The notes under the pieces: generated by a model
What the model was told of the DNA's origin: nothing
Database searches by the model: none
Seen by the model: the letters and a program-made list of their open reading frames with translations, nothing else
Part shown: positions 17,197 to 26,094 of the stretch, piece by piece
How positions within the stretch are numbered: the stretch's first letter is position 1
Layout: each line of letters starts with the position of its first letter
Translations under genes and position numbers: made by a program
Assembly: GCA_963739615.1 (NCBI GenBank)
Contig: CAVUBD010000032.1
Coordinates: 1-64,000, forward strand
DNA length: 64,000 nt
From: Palsa-504 sp963739615
Lineage (GTDB): Bacteria > Actinomycetota > Actinomycetes > Streptosporangiales > Streptosporangiaceae
Direction of reading: 5' to 3'

Positions 17197-17241
17197 CCGG
17201 CGGGGCTGACGGTCCCCCGCTCCCCAAGCAGCCCCGCCGGC
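17196..17241 (+). terminator. Intrinsic-type terminator hairpin
   Basis: A 13-base arm (GCCGGCGGGGCTG, 17196-17208) pairs perfectly with 17229-17241 across a 20-base loop and is followed by CTCCTTT. It begins at the stop codon of the preceding gene. Confidence 0.75.
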
Positions 17242-17402
17242 CTCCTTTAGCGCTAGTCCGCAAATTGAGATTTAAGTACTGCAGGTAAATCCCATTGCAT
17301 TACTAGCCAAATATTGTTGACTTTCACTTCAGGCCCGATAGTCGCAATCGCGCCGCCTACATCCCCCACCTCAGCGCCTCGATCGGCGGGCAGCGGTCCC
17401 GG

Positions 17403-17408
17403 TACTGT
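17403..17408 (+). promoter_or_regulatory. -10 box TACTGT for a leaderless start at 17416
   Basis: TACTGT ends 7 bases before an in-frame GTG. No ribosome-binding site is visible. This spacing recurs in front of several genes in the window. Confidence 0.4.
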
Positions 17409-17415
17409 GGCGTAC

Positions 17416-18342
17416 GTGGCTGTTCCCCCGGCTGACCCGGCCCCTGCGGACGCGGCCCATACTGAAGCGAACCATGCTGAGGCGGGCGGCGAGTTCGCGG
17501 TAACCGCCGGGGTGGCCAGCCTGGCGGTCAGGGACCTGCTGCGCGGGACCCGCCGTCACGGCAAGGTCCTGGCGGTCCTGCCGCACGCCATCTACCTGGA
17601 ATTCGCCGACACCGTGCCCGAGCCGCGGGTGATCGCGGTCTCGCCGCCGGATGCCATCAGGCTGCCGAACGCGATCATCACCGCTCCGTGGGAGACACGT
17701 CCCCCCGGTCACCGGTCAAGCGCCGCGGAATGCTGGGCAGGCGGGGGCCGGGTCATGGCCTGCGGCCTCGATATCAGGATCGTCCGGTGGTGGGATCCCT
17801 CGCCGGTGTTCGGGCCGCTTTCCCGCGCCAGGCTCGATCACGGCTCGGGTGTTCTCGCCAGGCTCTACGCGGCGGCCGAACACGCGCCCGGCCTAGCGGG
17901 CCACGACGGACCCGGCCAGTTGGCGGCGTGCTGCGCGAACGGCGACCTGGCTGGCGCGGTCGAGGCGGCCGAGCGACTGGTAGGCCTCGGCCCTGGCCTG
18001 GTGCCAAGTGGCGACAGCGTGGTCAGCGGAGTGCTGCTCGCGCTGCGACTGCTGGGCGGGGCCATCTCCGGCGGAACCAGGGCGGTATGGCTCGCGAACT
18101 GGCTCAGCGCCTCGGTGACCTGCGACGCGGCGCAGCGGACCACTACTCTGGCGGCCTCGCTGCTGCACTGCGCGGCCAAGGGCCAGGCGGCGGCCGAGGT
18201 GTCCGCCGTGCTTCTGGGGATGGCGGGCCAGGAGCCGCTCGAGCGGGCGGCGTCCCGGCTGCTCGCGGCGGCCCAGGGCGTCGATCTCGCCTGGGGGCTG
18301 GTGGCAGGCTGCCGCGCGGCGCTGCTTTTGTCCGTATCCTGA
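17416..18342 (+). CDS. DUF2877 family protein
   Basis: About 308 residues with the DUF2877 signature LVGLGPGLVPSGDSVVSGVL, where the family usually has GLTPSGDD, and the closing region with DLAWGLVAGCRAALL. Some members (AllH) belong to purine or allantoin-related carbamoyl-transfer clusters; nothing else here supports that pathway. The frame is open from ATG 17314, but the first 34 residues are low-complexity, and a -10 box sits 7 bases before GTG 17416, which I prefer. The second Asp of the usual GDD is Ser here. The aldose epimerase follows after 4 bases but has its own -10 box. Confidence 0.72.
   Translation: MAVPPADPAPADAAHTEANHAEAGGEFAVTAGVASLAVRDLLRGTRRHGKVLAVLPHAIYLEFADTVPEPRVIAVSPPDAIRLPNAIITAPWETRPPGHRSSAAECWAGGGRVMACGLDIRIVRWWDPSPVFGPLSRARLDHGSGVLARLYAAAEHAPGLAGHDGPGQLAACCANGDLAGAVEAAERLVGLGPGLVPSGDSVVSGVLLALRLLGGAISGGTRAVWLANWLSASVTCDAAQRTTTLAASLLHCAAKGQAAAEVSAVLLGMAGQEPLERAASRLLAAAQGVDLAWGLVAGCRAALLLSVS
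18335..18340 (+). promoter_or_regulatory. -10 box TATCCT for a leaderless start at 18347
   Basis: TATCCT overlaps the end of the preceding coding region and ends 6 bases before GTG 18347. No Shine-Dalgarno sequence is present. Confidence 0.5.
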
Positions 18343-18346
18343 CCCT

Positions 18347-19270
18347 GTGATCGTTCCACTTACCGGACTGCAGTACGAAATTGAGGCCGGCCATTACCGT
18401 GCCACGGTTACCGAACTTGGTGCCGGGCTGCGTGAGCTGGCGTTCCGCGACCGGCCGGTGATCGCGGGCCACGAACCGGACGAGCTGCCGCCGGCCGGCG
18501 CGGGCCAGCTAATGACCCCCTGGCCGAACCGGGTCGATGGCGGCCGGTACTTCTTCGGCGGCACCGAGTACCAGTTGGCCCTCACCGAGCCCGCCCGGGC
18601 GAACGCCATCCACGGCCTAACCCGCTGGATGGCGTGGACCGTCATCAGGCAGGACGCCAGTGCCGTGCTGCTCCGCAGCGCCCCGCACGGCCAGCAGGGG
18701 TATCCGTTCTGCCTGGAAATCGAGGCCGAGTACCGCCTGGATCCCGGCACCGGGCTGCACGTGACGGTGACGGCACGCAACCGCGGCAGCCACGCCGCGC
18801 CGTACGGCACCGGCTCGCATCCGTACCTGACCGTCCGGACGCCCTCGGTCGATGAGTGCGAGCTGACGCTGCCAGCGGAGTCCTGGCTGCCGATGGACGA
18901 TCGCGGTATTCCAACGGGACCGCCGGAGCCGGTCAAGGGCACGGAGTTTGACTTCCGCCAGCCGCGGGCCATCGGAGCCACCCGGCTCGACCACGCGCTC
19001 ACCGGGCTGAGCCGCGGCGCCGACGGCCGCGCGTGGGCCTACCTCGCCGCGGACGGCGCGGCCGCGCGCCGGGTAGGCCTGTGGGCGGGCGAAGGCTACC
19101 AGTGGCTGCAGGTGTTCACCGGCGACCCACTCGGGCCGGACCGCCGACGCAAGGCGGTAGCCATCGAGCCTATGACCTGCCCGCCGAACGCCTTCGTGAC
19201 CGCCGACGACCTGCTTGTCCTCGAACCCGGCGACGAGGTCATCCACACCTGGGGCATCCAGGCCCGCTGA
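18347..19270 (+). CDS. Aldose 1-epimerase family protein
   Basis: The 307-residue beta-sandwich protein fits the galactose mutarotase family. It has LMTPWPNRVDGGRYFFGGTE for sugar contacts, the first catalytic-type His in NAIHGLTRWMAW, the second in APYGTGSHPYLTV, and the C-terminal Glu in KAVAIEPMTCPPNAF. It interconverts anomers of aldoses; the exact sugar is not predictable. It runs convergent to the MobA-like gene with only 15 bases between stops. Confidence 0.92.
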   Translation: MIVPLTGLQYEIEAGHYRATVTELGAGLRELAFRDRPVIAGHEPDELPPAGAGQLMTPWPNRVDGGRYFFGGTEYQLALTEPARANAIHGLTRWMAWTVIRQDASAVLLRSAPHGQQGYPFCLEIEAEYRLDPGTGLHVTVTARNRGSHAAPYGTGSHPYLTVRTPSVDECELTLPAESWLPMDDRGIPTGPPEPVKGTEFDFRQPRAIGATRLDHALTGLSRGADGRAWAYLAADGAAARRVGLWAGEGYQWLQVFTGDPLGPDRRRKAVAIEPMTCPPNAFVTADDLLVLEPGDEVIHTWGIQAR

Positions 19271-19285
19271 CGTAATCGTGGGCGG

Positions 19286-19891
19286 TTACTGTCCTGATGG
19301 GGGCGGTTTTAGCCCACGATGACGGGCGGCGATGCGGTCAAGGTCGGCGGTCGTGTCAACATCGTCGGGGCGCCCGGTGTCGCCGCATTCGACGAGCGTG
19401 ACCAGGTCCGGGTGGGCGCGCAGAAACGCCCGGGCGCCCTGGTCGCCGGTGGCGGTCGCGATGACCTCGGGCCAGTGCTCGCGGGCCAGCAAAACCGGGT
19501 TGCGCGGCTTGCCTTCGTAGGCGGCGACCGCCACGGTAGCGCCGGCCCCGAACGCGGCGATCAGGCGCGCGACCGCGTCCGCACCTACCAGGGGCTGGTC
19601 GGCAAGTGCGACCACCACGGCGGCCACGTCCAGGGGCAGGGCTCGCAAGCCAGCACGGAGCGAGGATCCCATGCCGGTGCGCCAACGGTTATTGTATACT
19701 GTATGTACTCCGTCCAAGTCCAGCGGAGCGGCGCCGGTCACGACGTAGATCGGGTCCGTGCCGCCGGCCCGGAGGGTATCGACGCCACGCTCGGCGAGCG
19801 TCTGCCCGTCCAGTTGGACCAGCGCCTTCGGCCGGCCGAACCGCGAGCCCTCCCCCGCGGCCAGCAAGACCCCGGCAACTGAAGTGCGCAC
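19286..19891 (-). CDS. MobA-like NTP transferase
   Basis: About 201 residues starting with the nucleotidyltransferase signature VLLAAGEGSRFGRPKALVQL. Later motifs are NNRWRTGMGSSLRAGLRAL, VVALADQPLVGADAV (metal-binding Asp) and PRNPVLLAREHWPEV. The pattern fits molybdenum cofactor cytidylyl- or guanylyltransferases that mature molybdo-enzymes. No xanthine dehydrogenase or CoxL genes are nearby. The start is taken as GTG 19891 because TAGCCT lies 8 bases upstream and the upstream extension to 20011 overlaps the divergent gene. Confidence 0.85.
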   Translation of the reverse strand: MRTSVAGVLLAAGEGSRFGRPKALVQLDGQTLAERGVDTLRAGGTDPIYVVTGAAPLDLDGVHTVYNNRWRTGMGSSLRAGLRALPLDVAAVVVALADQPLVGADAVARLIAAFGAGATVAVAAYEGKPRNPVLLAREHWPEVIATATGDQGARAFLRAHPDLVTLVECGDTGRPDDVDTTADLDRIAARHRGLKPPPSGQ

Positions 19892-19919
19892 GGTCCCCAA
19901 GGCTATGCGTTCACCCTGG

Positions 19920-19925
19920 TAGCAT
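19920..19925 (+). promoter_or_regulatory. Possible -10 box for the DUF574 gene
   Basis: TAGCAT lies 28 bases upstream of ATG 19954, and AGGAG at 19938-19942 can serve as ribosome-binding site. Confidence 0.35.
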
Positions 19926-19953
19926 CCATCCCGGATCAGGAGTGGTGACGTAA

Positions 19954-20425
19954 ATGGCCGAAAAGGAACGGACACCGGGCGGCATTGACACGAGCAGGCC
20001 GAACGTCGCAAGGATCTACGATTACCTGCTCAGGGGTAAAGACAATTTCGCCGCGGACCGCGAGGCGGCGAAACGGCTCATCGAGGCGATTCGCGACGTC
20101 GCGGGGATAGCGCGCGACAATCGGTCGTTTCTCGGCCGGGTGGTGCGTTTCCTGGCCATCGAGGGCGGTATCCGGCAGTTTCTGGACCTCGGCAGCGGCC
20201 TGCCGACCCAGGCTAACGTGCACGAACTGGCCCAGGGGGTGGCACCCGACGCACGGGTGGTCTATGTCGACAACGATCCCATGGTCGCCTCGCACGGCCG
20301 GGCGCAGCTCGCGTCCGGCGGCCAGGTCGGCATGGTGCTCGGTGATCTGCGTGACCCGGCCGGCATCCTGCGGCACCCGGACGTCCTCGGCCTGGTTGAC
20401 CTGGCCCAGCCGGTAGCGGTGCTAT
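19954..20425 (+). pseudogene. SAM-dependent methyltransferase (DUF574), 3'-truncated
   Basis: The first 157 residues are a normal DUF574 S-adenosyl methyltransferase: IDTSRPNVARIYDYLLRGKD, RQFLDLGSGLPTQANVHELA and VVYVDNDPMVASHGRAQLAS. Homology stops abruptly after VDLAQPVAVL near base 20425, where members normally continue for about 100 more residues. The frame runs on to a stop at 20541 with unrelated residues. The family is heavily multiplied in actinomycetes and often linked to antibiotic or regulatory clusters. This marks the left edge of the fragment-rich region. Confidence 0.8.
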
Positions 20426-21035
20426 GCACCAGCACGCAAACCATCCGTGGAAGTAGGCTACTTTCGTCTGCACATCACCGCAGGCCGGCGACATGCAACG
20501 GTATCGTGCGCCCAAATCGTCACTGGTGTATGCGCAAGTAAACGCCTCCGACGCCCACCCGGCCAGCGATCGCCTTCCCGAGGTGACCGTTATAGGGCGC
20601 CACTATAGGGCGCCACGCTCGTGCAGCACTACGCGCAGGCTGCCGAGGAGGGCCTCCAGTTCCCGCCGCCGCCCTCGATACGCTCCAGGCTCTAACGCCG
20701 GGGCGTCCCCTGTGGGCAGCGACGCTGGGCTCCGACTCGGCCCGTTTCCCGACCGACTCGCCACCTGTCTACCCATTCGAAGACCTACATAAAGTCTAAC
20801 CTAAATTATCGAACACAAAACCGACAAGGAGCGTCACCTAACGGTCCTTTGCGGCAGGCTCTCGGACGGCCTGACGGCTGGCTGCCGTGTCCCGTTTGGC
20901 CCACATCATGTGCCCTGCCACGTAATCGGACTCGATGCTACCGATGACCATTTCGCCGGGGTTACCGAATTACATCGATGTAATTATCAAAATCTTAGAT
21001 TTCGGTACACTAGATCGACCTTCTGACGAACTCTA
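20426..21035. other. Non-coding stretch with falling GC content
   Basis: No supported gene. The region contains a short tandem repeat at 20591 and an AT-rich section (about 20785-21010) quite unlike the rest of the window. It is probably scar DNA between truncated genes. Confidence 0.6.
20591..20616. repeat. 13-base perfect tandem repeat, two copies
   Basis: TATAGGGCGCCAC occurs twice without a gap at 20591-20603 and 20604-20616. Confidence 0.9.
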
Positions 21036-21325
21036 GGCAAAAGCATTGCCCGTTCCGGCTCCTCTGCTCAGGACTACACCGTGCGGCAAGCGGCAGCACT
21101 GCTGGGTCTGACTGAGGACGCAATCCGTAAGCGCGTGCTCGCTGGGCGTCTAGATGGCCGTGCAAACGAGGGCGTGTTCGTTGTTGCGGCAGAAGCGGTT
21201 GAGTCCGAACGGCGGCAGCTTCTTGAAAGACTGAACGCGGTGGACGCCCGAGGCGATGCCACAATGCGGTACGTGCAAAAAGAAGAGCTGGAGCGATTGC
21301 GAGAGGAGGCCGGCGTCTTGTCCCC
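21036..21325 (+). pseudogene. Excisionase-like helix-turn-helix fragment
   Basis: The frame encodes DYTVRQAAALLGLTEDAIRK, then RVLAGRLDGRANEGVFVV, a MerR/Xis-type winged helix. An acidic coiled tail (RYVQKEELERLREEAGVL) follows. No ATG starts it; GTG 21081 or an ATT at 21045 are the only candidates. At about 21325 the frame runs into antisense of the dienelactone hydrolase gene, so the 3' end is a junction. Such HTH proteins accompany plasmid or integrative elements. Confidence 0.6.
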
Positions 21326-21925
21326 GGCGCCTTCGTGGTCGTTGAGGAACTCATGCCCGGCCTGCGGGTACTCCTTCACGTCGTGCTCGACCCCTACGAC
21401 CGTCAGCGCCTTCTCCAGGCGGGCCGCCGCTCCCCGCAGCGACCGGTCCCTGCCGCCGTAACTCGCGACGATGGGGCACGCTCCGGTGAGGAAGCCGGCC
21501 GTGTACGCATTCTTGGACGCGGTGCCGTAGTTGACGCTCGATACCGCGAACCGGCGATCTGGCGCCAGCAGCAGCGCCAGCCCACCGCCCATGCAATACC
21601 CGATCACGCCGATCGCGCCGGTGCAGTCCGGCCTGGCCGCCAGCCACGCGCGCACCACCTCGATGTCGGCGAACACCCCTCCACGCCGGGCGCGCGCCTG
21701 GCGCATGACCGAGATCATGCAGGCCGCCGTCCCCCGGCCGTGGAACAAGTCCGGCGCCACGGCCAGGTTTCCCTCCCCAGCGAGCCAGCCGGCCTGGTTC
21801 CTCAGGTCCTGGCTCATCCCCAGCGCGTCATGAATAACCACCACCCCAGGCCACGGACCTGACCCGGCCGGCACCGCGAGCCAGGCCGGCCTGCCGCCCG
21901 GGCCGGGAATCGTCACCTCAGCCAC
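21326..21925 (-). pseudogene. Dienelactone hydrolase family protein, C-terminus lost
   Basis: About 200 residues of a DLH alpha/beta hydrolase are present: PWPGVVVIHDALGMSQDLRN, the nucleophile Cys in GVIGYCMGGGLALLL, Asp in SYGGRDRSL and His in GHEFLNDH. Homology ends just after the His, at the same junction that truncates the HTH fragment. About 35-40 C-terminal residues are missing and the frame continues as antisense to 21074. GTG 21925 is the likely start, with GGGAGGGAGG upstream. All three catalytic residues survive, but folding of the truncated product is doubtful. Confidence 0.75.
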
Positions 21926-22263
21926 CGCCGCCTGGCCCTCCCTCCCGCGCCCGGCCACCCCGGGCAGCCTCACGCTCCCGGCACCCAGCAGATCCCGCCA
22001 GGGCCCAACGTCCCGCCCGTGACCGCTGGCACGCGCGTTCCGGCGATAGCGGCACATCTCAATGCAGAGGGCAGCACCCGCGCACCCGATGGCCGCAGGT
22101 TGCCAGGCTTCCAGCAGTACGAACACTTAGCGTGACCGACGAACATAGGCCTTCGTACGTCAGATCGCCGAATATTCGCGGCTTGAGGTTGCCCTATCAC
22201 AGGACGCATCTGCGCGCAGATGGTCCAGTGCTGGCGCCGCCTCTCCACCCCAATGACGCATCA

Positions 22264-22380
22264 TCAAATCGGTGGGACCAGCAGCACATCGAACTGAACC
22301 CGGTCGAAAAATCGTTCTAAATCGATGTCTGCGACCCACTCCAGGCCGTCCTGGACGCACCGCCGCGACGTAGGACGGCC
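22264..22380 (-). pseudogene. Remnant of a group II intron reverse transcriptase
   Basis: A short frame reads GLEWVADIDLERFFDRVQFD, matching the RT-1 region of bacterial group II intron proteins (WVVDIDLEKFFDRVNHD). Nothing beyond about 25-40 residues is recognisable. It differs from the larger intron at 33.7-38.9 kb, so it represents a second, older insertion. Confidence 0.6.
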
Positions 22381-22500
22381 GGACGGTGTTGCAGGCGCGG
22401 CACGGGGAGGTGCGGGCCGGGACAACACGCGGCCTGATGCCGGGGGAAGCCGAGTGCGGCAGCTCTCCGCGCCGTAGGGCTTCCGCATGCGCTGCACCTA

Positions 22501-22516
22501 TACCTCGATCGAGGTA
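22501..22516. repeat. 16-base perfect palindrome
   Basis: TACCTCGATCGAGGTA is a perfect inverted repeat, with TACCTC appearing again 10 bases later. It lies in otherwise gene-free DNA and could be a regulator site or recombination site. Confidence 0.6.
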
Positions 22517-23075
22517 GGCAGAAATACCTCAGCGGGAGTGGCTTAAATTCAGCTACGCGCACGACGATTTCGAAGAGGTTTCTGTCCTACGCTTCCGGAA
22601 TGGCGGAGAACCCGCGTGGGAGGAACCCTCGTGCCCTGAAAGCGACACTCACGGTGAGGTTGTAGCGGCTGAGTGGTCCGTTCATATCTGGCACCGCAAG
22701 TCCGGTCTCTGGCATTTCCGCGCTGGAGATGCTCTCCAAGCCCATGAAAGCCGCGTTGAGCACCGGACTGCCGGGATCAACGCCGGGGAGGCTGCCAAGC
22801 CGGCAACAGCACGTTGAGCTGACAGCAACAGTGACAGCAACAGCAGCGGCCAGCGGCAAACAACGGCGATTGGCGACAGCGCATAACACTCGTACGATCC
22901 GCCGCAACTTGAGATACGTCCGGCCCGAAACGGAAGGTCGAGGGTCAGCGCCGCGCACCCGTAGCTCCCGCCAGTACTTCTGCCAAGCCCCCTGGCAACG
23001 ACTGACAGGTGGCGACAGATATGGAACATCGCCCAGCCCACGACCGGCGACAGACGGTCCTGGACGACTCGGGTG
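22517..23075. other. Gene-free stretch
   Basis: Open frames here have no recognisable domain, ribosome-binding site or protein-like composition. One leftward frame (22587-22700) has a somewhat protein-like end (MNGPLSRYNLTVSVAFRARG) but no start and is not called. Confidence 0.5.
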
Positions 23076-24215
23076 TCACCTTCGCAACAGCAGGTCGCGG
23101 ACAATCAACGTGGCGGCAGCGGGTGAGCCTTTGACGAAACCGAAGAACGGCCCGAAGTCTTGTGTCGCCGAGAACCCGGTGACGTACAAGCCGTCCAGGC
23201 TGGTCTGGAAAGCCTCGTCCAGCACCGGGAAGCCATTGGACACCTTGACATGCTTGAGCACACCCGCGAGGTAGGGGACTTTGGTCAGCTCGGCCCGGTA
23301 ACCCGAACCGAACACCACGCGATCGACAGCGAGCCCGGTGCCGTCGGACAGCAGCACCCGCAACTCATCATCCCCGACCGGGGTAACCTCGACGACTTCG
23401 GTTCCGGGCCACCGGTGGATCCCGTCCCGGGCCAGCCTGGGAGTCAGCCAGTACTCCAGTGTGAGCCTGCCCACCTCCCAGAACCGCCTGGCAACCGCAT
23501 CCTGCCCGCTTTTGGGAAGGTTCCGCCAGTACCCGCGTACGGCGAGCGTCTGCTCGACGTGGACGTCGACGAACTTCCAGCTCACCCGCTCGAAACGCGG
23601 GATGTCGTGGCGGTGCACGATGTCGATGCGCGCGGCGCCATGCTCCCGGATCAGTGCGGCCCACTCGTAGGCGCTTTGCCTCCCGCCGATGATCAACACG
23701 CGCGCCCCGGCCATGTCATCAAAACGCACTAGGTCGCAGGTGTGAGCCGCGAGCCCTGGCGGCAGCGACGACGCCCAGCCGGGAACGCTGGCGTAATGGC
23801 GGATCCCCGGCGCGGCCACCACGGCGTCCGCGCGAATGCGCTCACCGCTTCGCAGCGTTGCCTCAAACCGGCCATCAGCCTTGACCAAGGTGTCGACGAA
23901 CTCCTCGCGGACCTCGATTCCCTTGGCCCTCTTGAACCAGGCGGCGTAGTCCAGGAAGACGCCGACCGGAATGGGATCGACCTCACCCGGCCGGATGCCC
24001 TGATCCTCCAGATAGGCCTCCAGCGTGTGGACCGCGGCCCCGTCGAGGTGCCAGTCCGGCCCCGACCGCAGGAACATGCCCTCGGGCATGTTCTCCCGCC
24101 AAAAGCCCATCGGCCGACCCAGCACCACACTGCCGATACCACGCTCACGCGCAAGCGCCGCGATCGACAGCGCGTACGGCCCCGCGCCGATGACGAGCAA
24201 CTGTACCCGATTCAT
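23076..24215 (-). CDS. FAD/NAD(P)-binding monooxygenase-like flavoprotein
   Basis: The 379-residue protein has an N-terminal FAD fold (LLVIGAGPYALSIAALARER), a second nucleotide-binding fold near residue 165 (ARVLIIGGRQSAYEWAALIR) and the closing FSATQDFGPFFGFVKGSPAA. The order matches flavin monooxygenases and SidA/lysine N-hydroxylase-like or Trk-like oxidoreductases. It probably hydroxylates or oxidises a small molecule using NADPH and oxygen. It is intact and isolated among fragments, with no cluster partners. Confidence 0.85.
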   Translation of the reverse strand: MNRVQLLVIGAGPYALSIAALARERGIGSVVLGRPMGFWRENMPEGMFLRSGPDWHLDGAAVHTLEAYLEDQGIRPGEVDPIPVGVFLDYAAWFKRAKGIEVREEFVDTLVKADGRFEATLRSGERIRADAVVAAPGIRHYASVPGWASSLPPGLAAHTCDLVRFDDMAGARVLIIGGRQSAYEWAALIREHGAARIDIVHRHDIPRFERVSWKFVDVHVEQTLAVRGYWRNLPKSGQDAVARRFWEVGRLTLEYWLTPRLARDGIHRWPGTEVVEVTPVGDDELRVLLSDGTGLAVDRVVFGSGYRAELTKVPYLAGVLKHVKVSNGFPVLDEAFQTSLDGLYVTGFSATQDFGPFFGFVKGSPAAATLIVRDLLLRR

Positions 24216-24492
24216 CAGCTAACCCACCTCATCCCGGCGGCTGCTATCCCCCGCCGCGGCCACGCTCTAGGCTTGCACAGCGATCGTGAGCTTGCCAGTG
24301 CCCCCGGCGGGGCCAGCACCGGCGAAGGTCCGCAGGACAGGGGCCATGGTCATGCGCCCGTCCGCCCGTTCCCTGATCGCGTGTTACCTGACGACGTTGG
24401 TGAGCGCAGACGTCGATCGCCTATGGCATAAGGCGGCCCATACAGCATCGACACACCCGCGCACCACGTCGGCCTGCGGTGAACGCAGCGCG

Positions 24493-24617
24493 CAGATCAT
24501 CCAACTCGGGCGCGCCCGTTTGGAATTCGGCCACGGCCGCCAGCCATGCATAACGGCGGCTCGGTGGGCGTTCTCCGTAGACGTGTCTATCACTTAGCGT
24601 GACGCCATATGTCGGCG
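24493..24617. repeat. Dispersed ~125-base repeat, copy R1
   Basis: It shares CAGATCATCCA, GGCGGCTCGGTG, GCGTTCTCC, TCACTTAGCGTGA-like and ATGTCGGCG blocks, in order and spacing, with 29606-29729. Partial copies of its end blocks occur at 22125, 25964, 26068 and 48812. Confidence 0.7.
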
Positions 24618-24745
24618 CGACCTGTTGCCGACCGTCGAGTCGATGCGGCGTAGCCGATCCGGAGGATGGCAACCGGGCGGCGCAGGCCCCGGTCATGGGA
24701 GCCTGGTGGCGGGTGGTGCGGGGGCGCCGTCCACACGGGCACCCA

Positions 24746-24751
24746 TAGGCT
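24746..24751 (+). promoter_or_regulatory. -10 box TAGGCT for a leaderless start at 24758
   Basis: TAGGCT ends 6 bases before GTG 24758 and no ribosome-binding site is present. Confidence 0.5.
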
Positions 24752-24757
24752 GGGCTG

Positions 24758-25843
24758 GTGGTGATCCGCCGGGTGGTCGCGGTTGTGTCCGGCTTGCTGG
24801 CCCTGCTTGCGGGAACAGCCTGCACGGCCGCTCCGCCGTCGCCCCGGGCCGCCGCCACCAGCCGGGCCGCGCCTGGCCAGGCGAGACCGGCCGGAAGGCA
24901 GGGCCGTGCTGTTCGCGCTGCGGGCAGCATCACGCTGGCCTTCGCCGGGGATGTAAACTTCGCCGACCGCACCGCGCGCCTGCTGGCCGACCCGGCCACG
25001 GCGTTCGGCCCGATCACGGCGGTGCTGCGGTCGGCCGACTTCGCCGCGGTGAACCTGGAGACCGCCATCACCGGCAACGGCACGCCGCAGCCGAAGACCT
25101 ACCATTTCCGCGCCCCGCCGGCCGCCTTCACCGCGCTGCGCGACGCTGGCATCAACCTGGTCACGATGGCGAACAACCACGTCCTGGACTACGGGCCCGC
25201 CGGGCTGGCGGACACGCTGGCAGCGGCCAGGGCCACCCGGTTCCCGTACGTCGGGATCGGGACCAGCGCCGCCGCGGCGTGGGCGCCGTACGTGAGGACC
25301 ATCAACGGGGTCAGGTTCGCGGTGGTCGGGATCTCGCAGGTGGCCGAGCTCGCCTCGTCCTGGGTGGCGACGCCCAGCCGGCCCGGCGAGGCCAACGCGA
25401 TCGACCTGCCCCGCACCCTGGCCGCGGTGCGGGCCGCCCGGCGGCTGGCACCGATCGTCATCGTGTTCATGCACTGGGGAACCGAGGGCCAGGCCTGCCC
25501 GGACCAGGCCCAGCTGGCGCTGGCGCCGAAGCTCGCCGCCGCCGGAGCCAGCATCATCATCGGCGCCCACGCCCACATGCTGCAGGGCTCAGGGTGGCTC
25601 GGCCACACCTTCATCGCCTACGGCCTGGGGAACTTCTTGTGGTGGGAGCGCTCCTACAGCACCGCCACCGGCGTGCTGGAACTCACCATCCACCCGCACA
25701 CCCTGCTGACCGTACGCTTCATCCCGGCGGTCGTCTCCGGCACCGGCCAGCCCATCGCCGACCGCGGCGCCGCCGCCCGGCGCGCCGCCGCGCGCTACGC
25801 CAGCCTGCGCGCCTGTGCCCAGCTCGCACCGCAACCAACCTGA
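24758..25843 (+). CDS. CapA family (PGA_cap) metallophosphatase-like lipoprotein
   Basis: The 361-residue protein has a signal peptide ending LLALLAGTAC, a weak lipobox, then an Ala/Pro-rich linker and the CapA domain from residue 58. Conserved features are ITLAFAGDVNFADR, NLETAITGN, VTMANNHVLDYGPAGLADTL, VFMHWGTEG and IIIGAHAHMLQG, the metal-ligand pattern of calcineurin-like CapA enzymes. Members act in poly-gamma-glutamate or other capsule synthesis; no capBC genes are here, so the substrate is uncertain. It acts outside the membrane. Confidence 0.9.
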   Translation: MVIRRVVAVVSGLLALLAGTACTAAPPSPRAAATSRAAPGQARPAGRQGRAVRAAGSITLAFAGDVNFADRTARLLADPATAFGPITAVLRSADFAAVNLETAITGNGTPQPKTYHFRAPPAAFTALRDAGINLVTMANNHVLDYGPAGLADTLAAARATRFPYVGIGTSAAAAWAPYVRTINGVRFAVVGISQVAELASSWVATPSRPGEANAIDLPRTLAAVRAARRLAPIVIVFMHWGTEGQACPDQAQLALAPKLAAAGASIIIGAHAHMLQGSGWLGHTFIAYGLGNFLWWERSYSTATGVLELTIHPHTLLTVRFIPAVVSGTGQPIADRGAAARRAAARYASLRACAQLAPQPT

Positions 25844-26031
25844 GCGGCCGATCCTGCATGGCCAGGCTCGCGGATGCGGCGCCACGAAACGGCCCATCTC
25901 CAGCTGTGACTCCGAGCGGAGGACATGAGCTCTGGAGGCCTCGATGAATAACACCGCTCCCCACTCACGTAGCGTGATAAGCGGGCGTATCATAACCAAC
26001 TCAGGCAATTACAGACCGCCGACTCGGAGCG

Positions 26032-26050
26032 GGCCGGTCGTTGACCGGCC
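26032..26050. terminator. GC-rich hairpin, possible bidirectional terminator
   Basis: GGCCGGTC (26032-26039) pairs with GACCGGCC (26043-26050) around a 3-base loop. It lies between the convergent CapA and ferritin-like genes. Confidence 0.5.
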
Positions 26051-26094
26051 GTGAAACGGAAACCGCCCAGATCATACAATTCGGCGCGGGTGGA

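Larger units (their letters stand above)
24216..24757. other. Intergenic stretch with a dispersed repeat copy
   Basis: No supported gene. It holds repeat copy R1 (24493-24617). Read leftwards, R1 lies in an open frame with TLSDRHVYGERPPSRR and APELDDLRAAFTAGRR, which looks protein-like, but it has no usable start. Confidence 0.5.

Noticed and set aside
22587..22958. 123-codon leftward frame in the gene-free stretch
   Set aside because: No recognisable family, Cys-rich low-complexity centre and no start signal.
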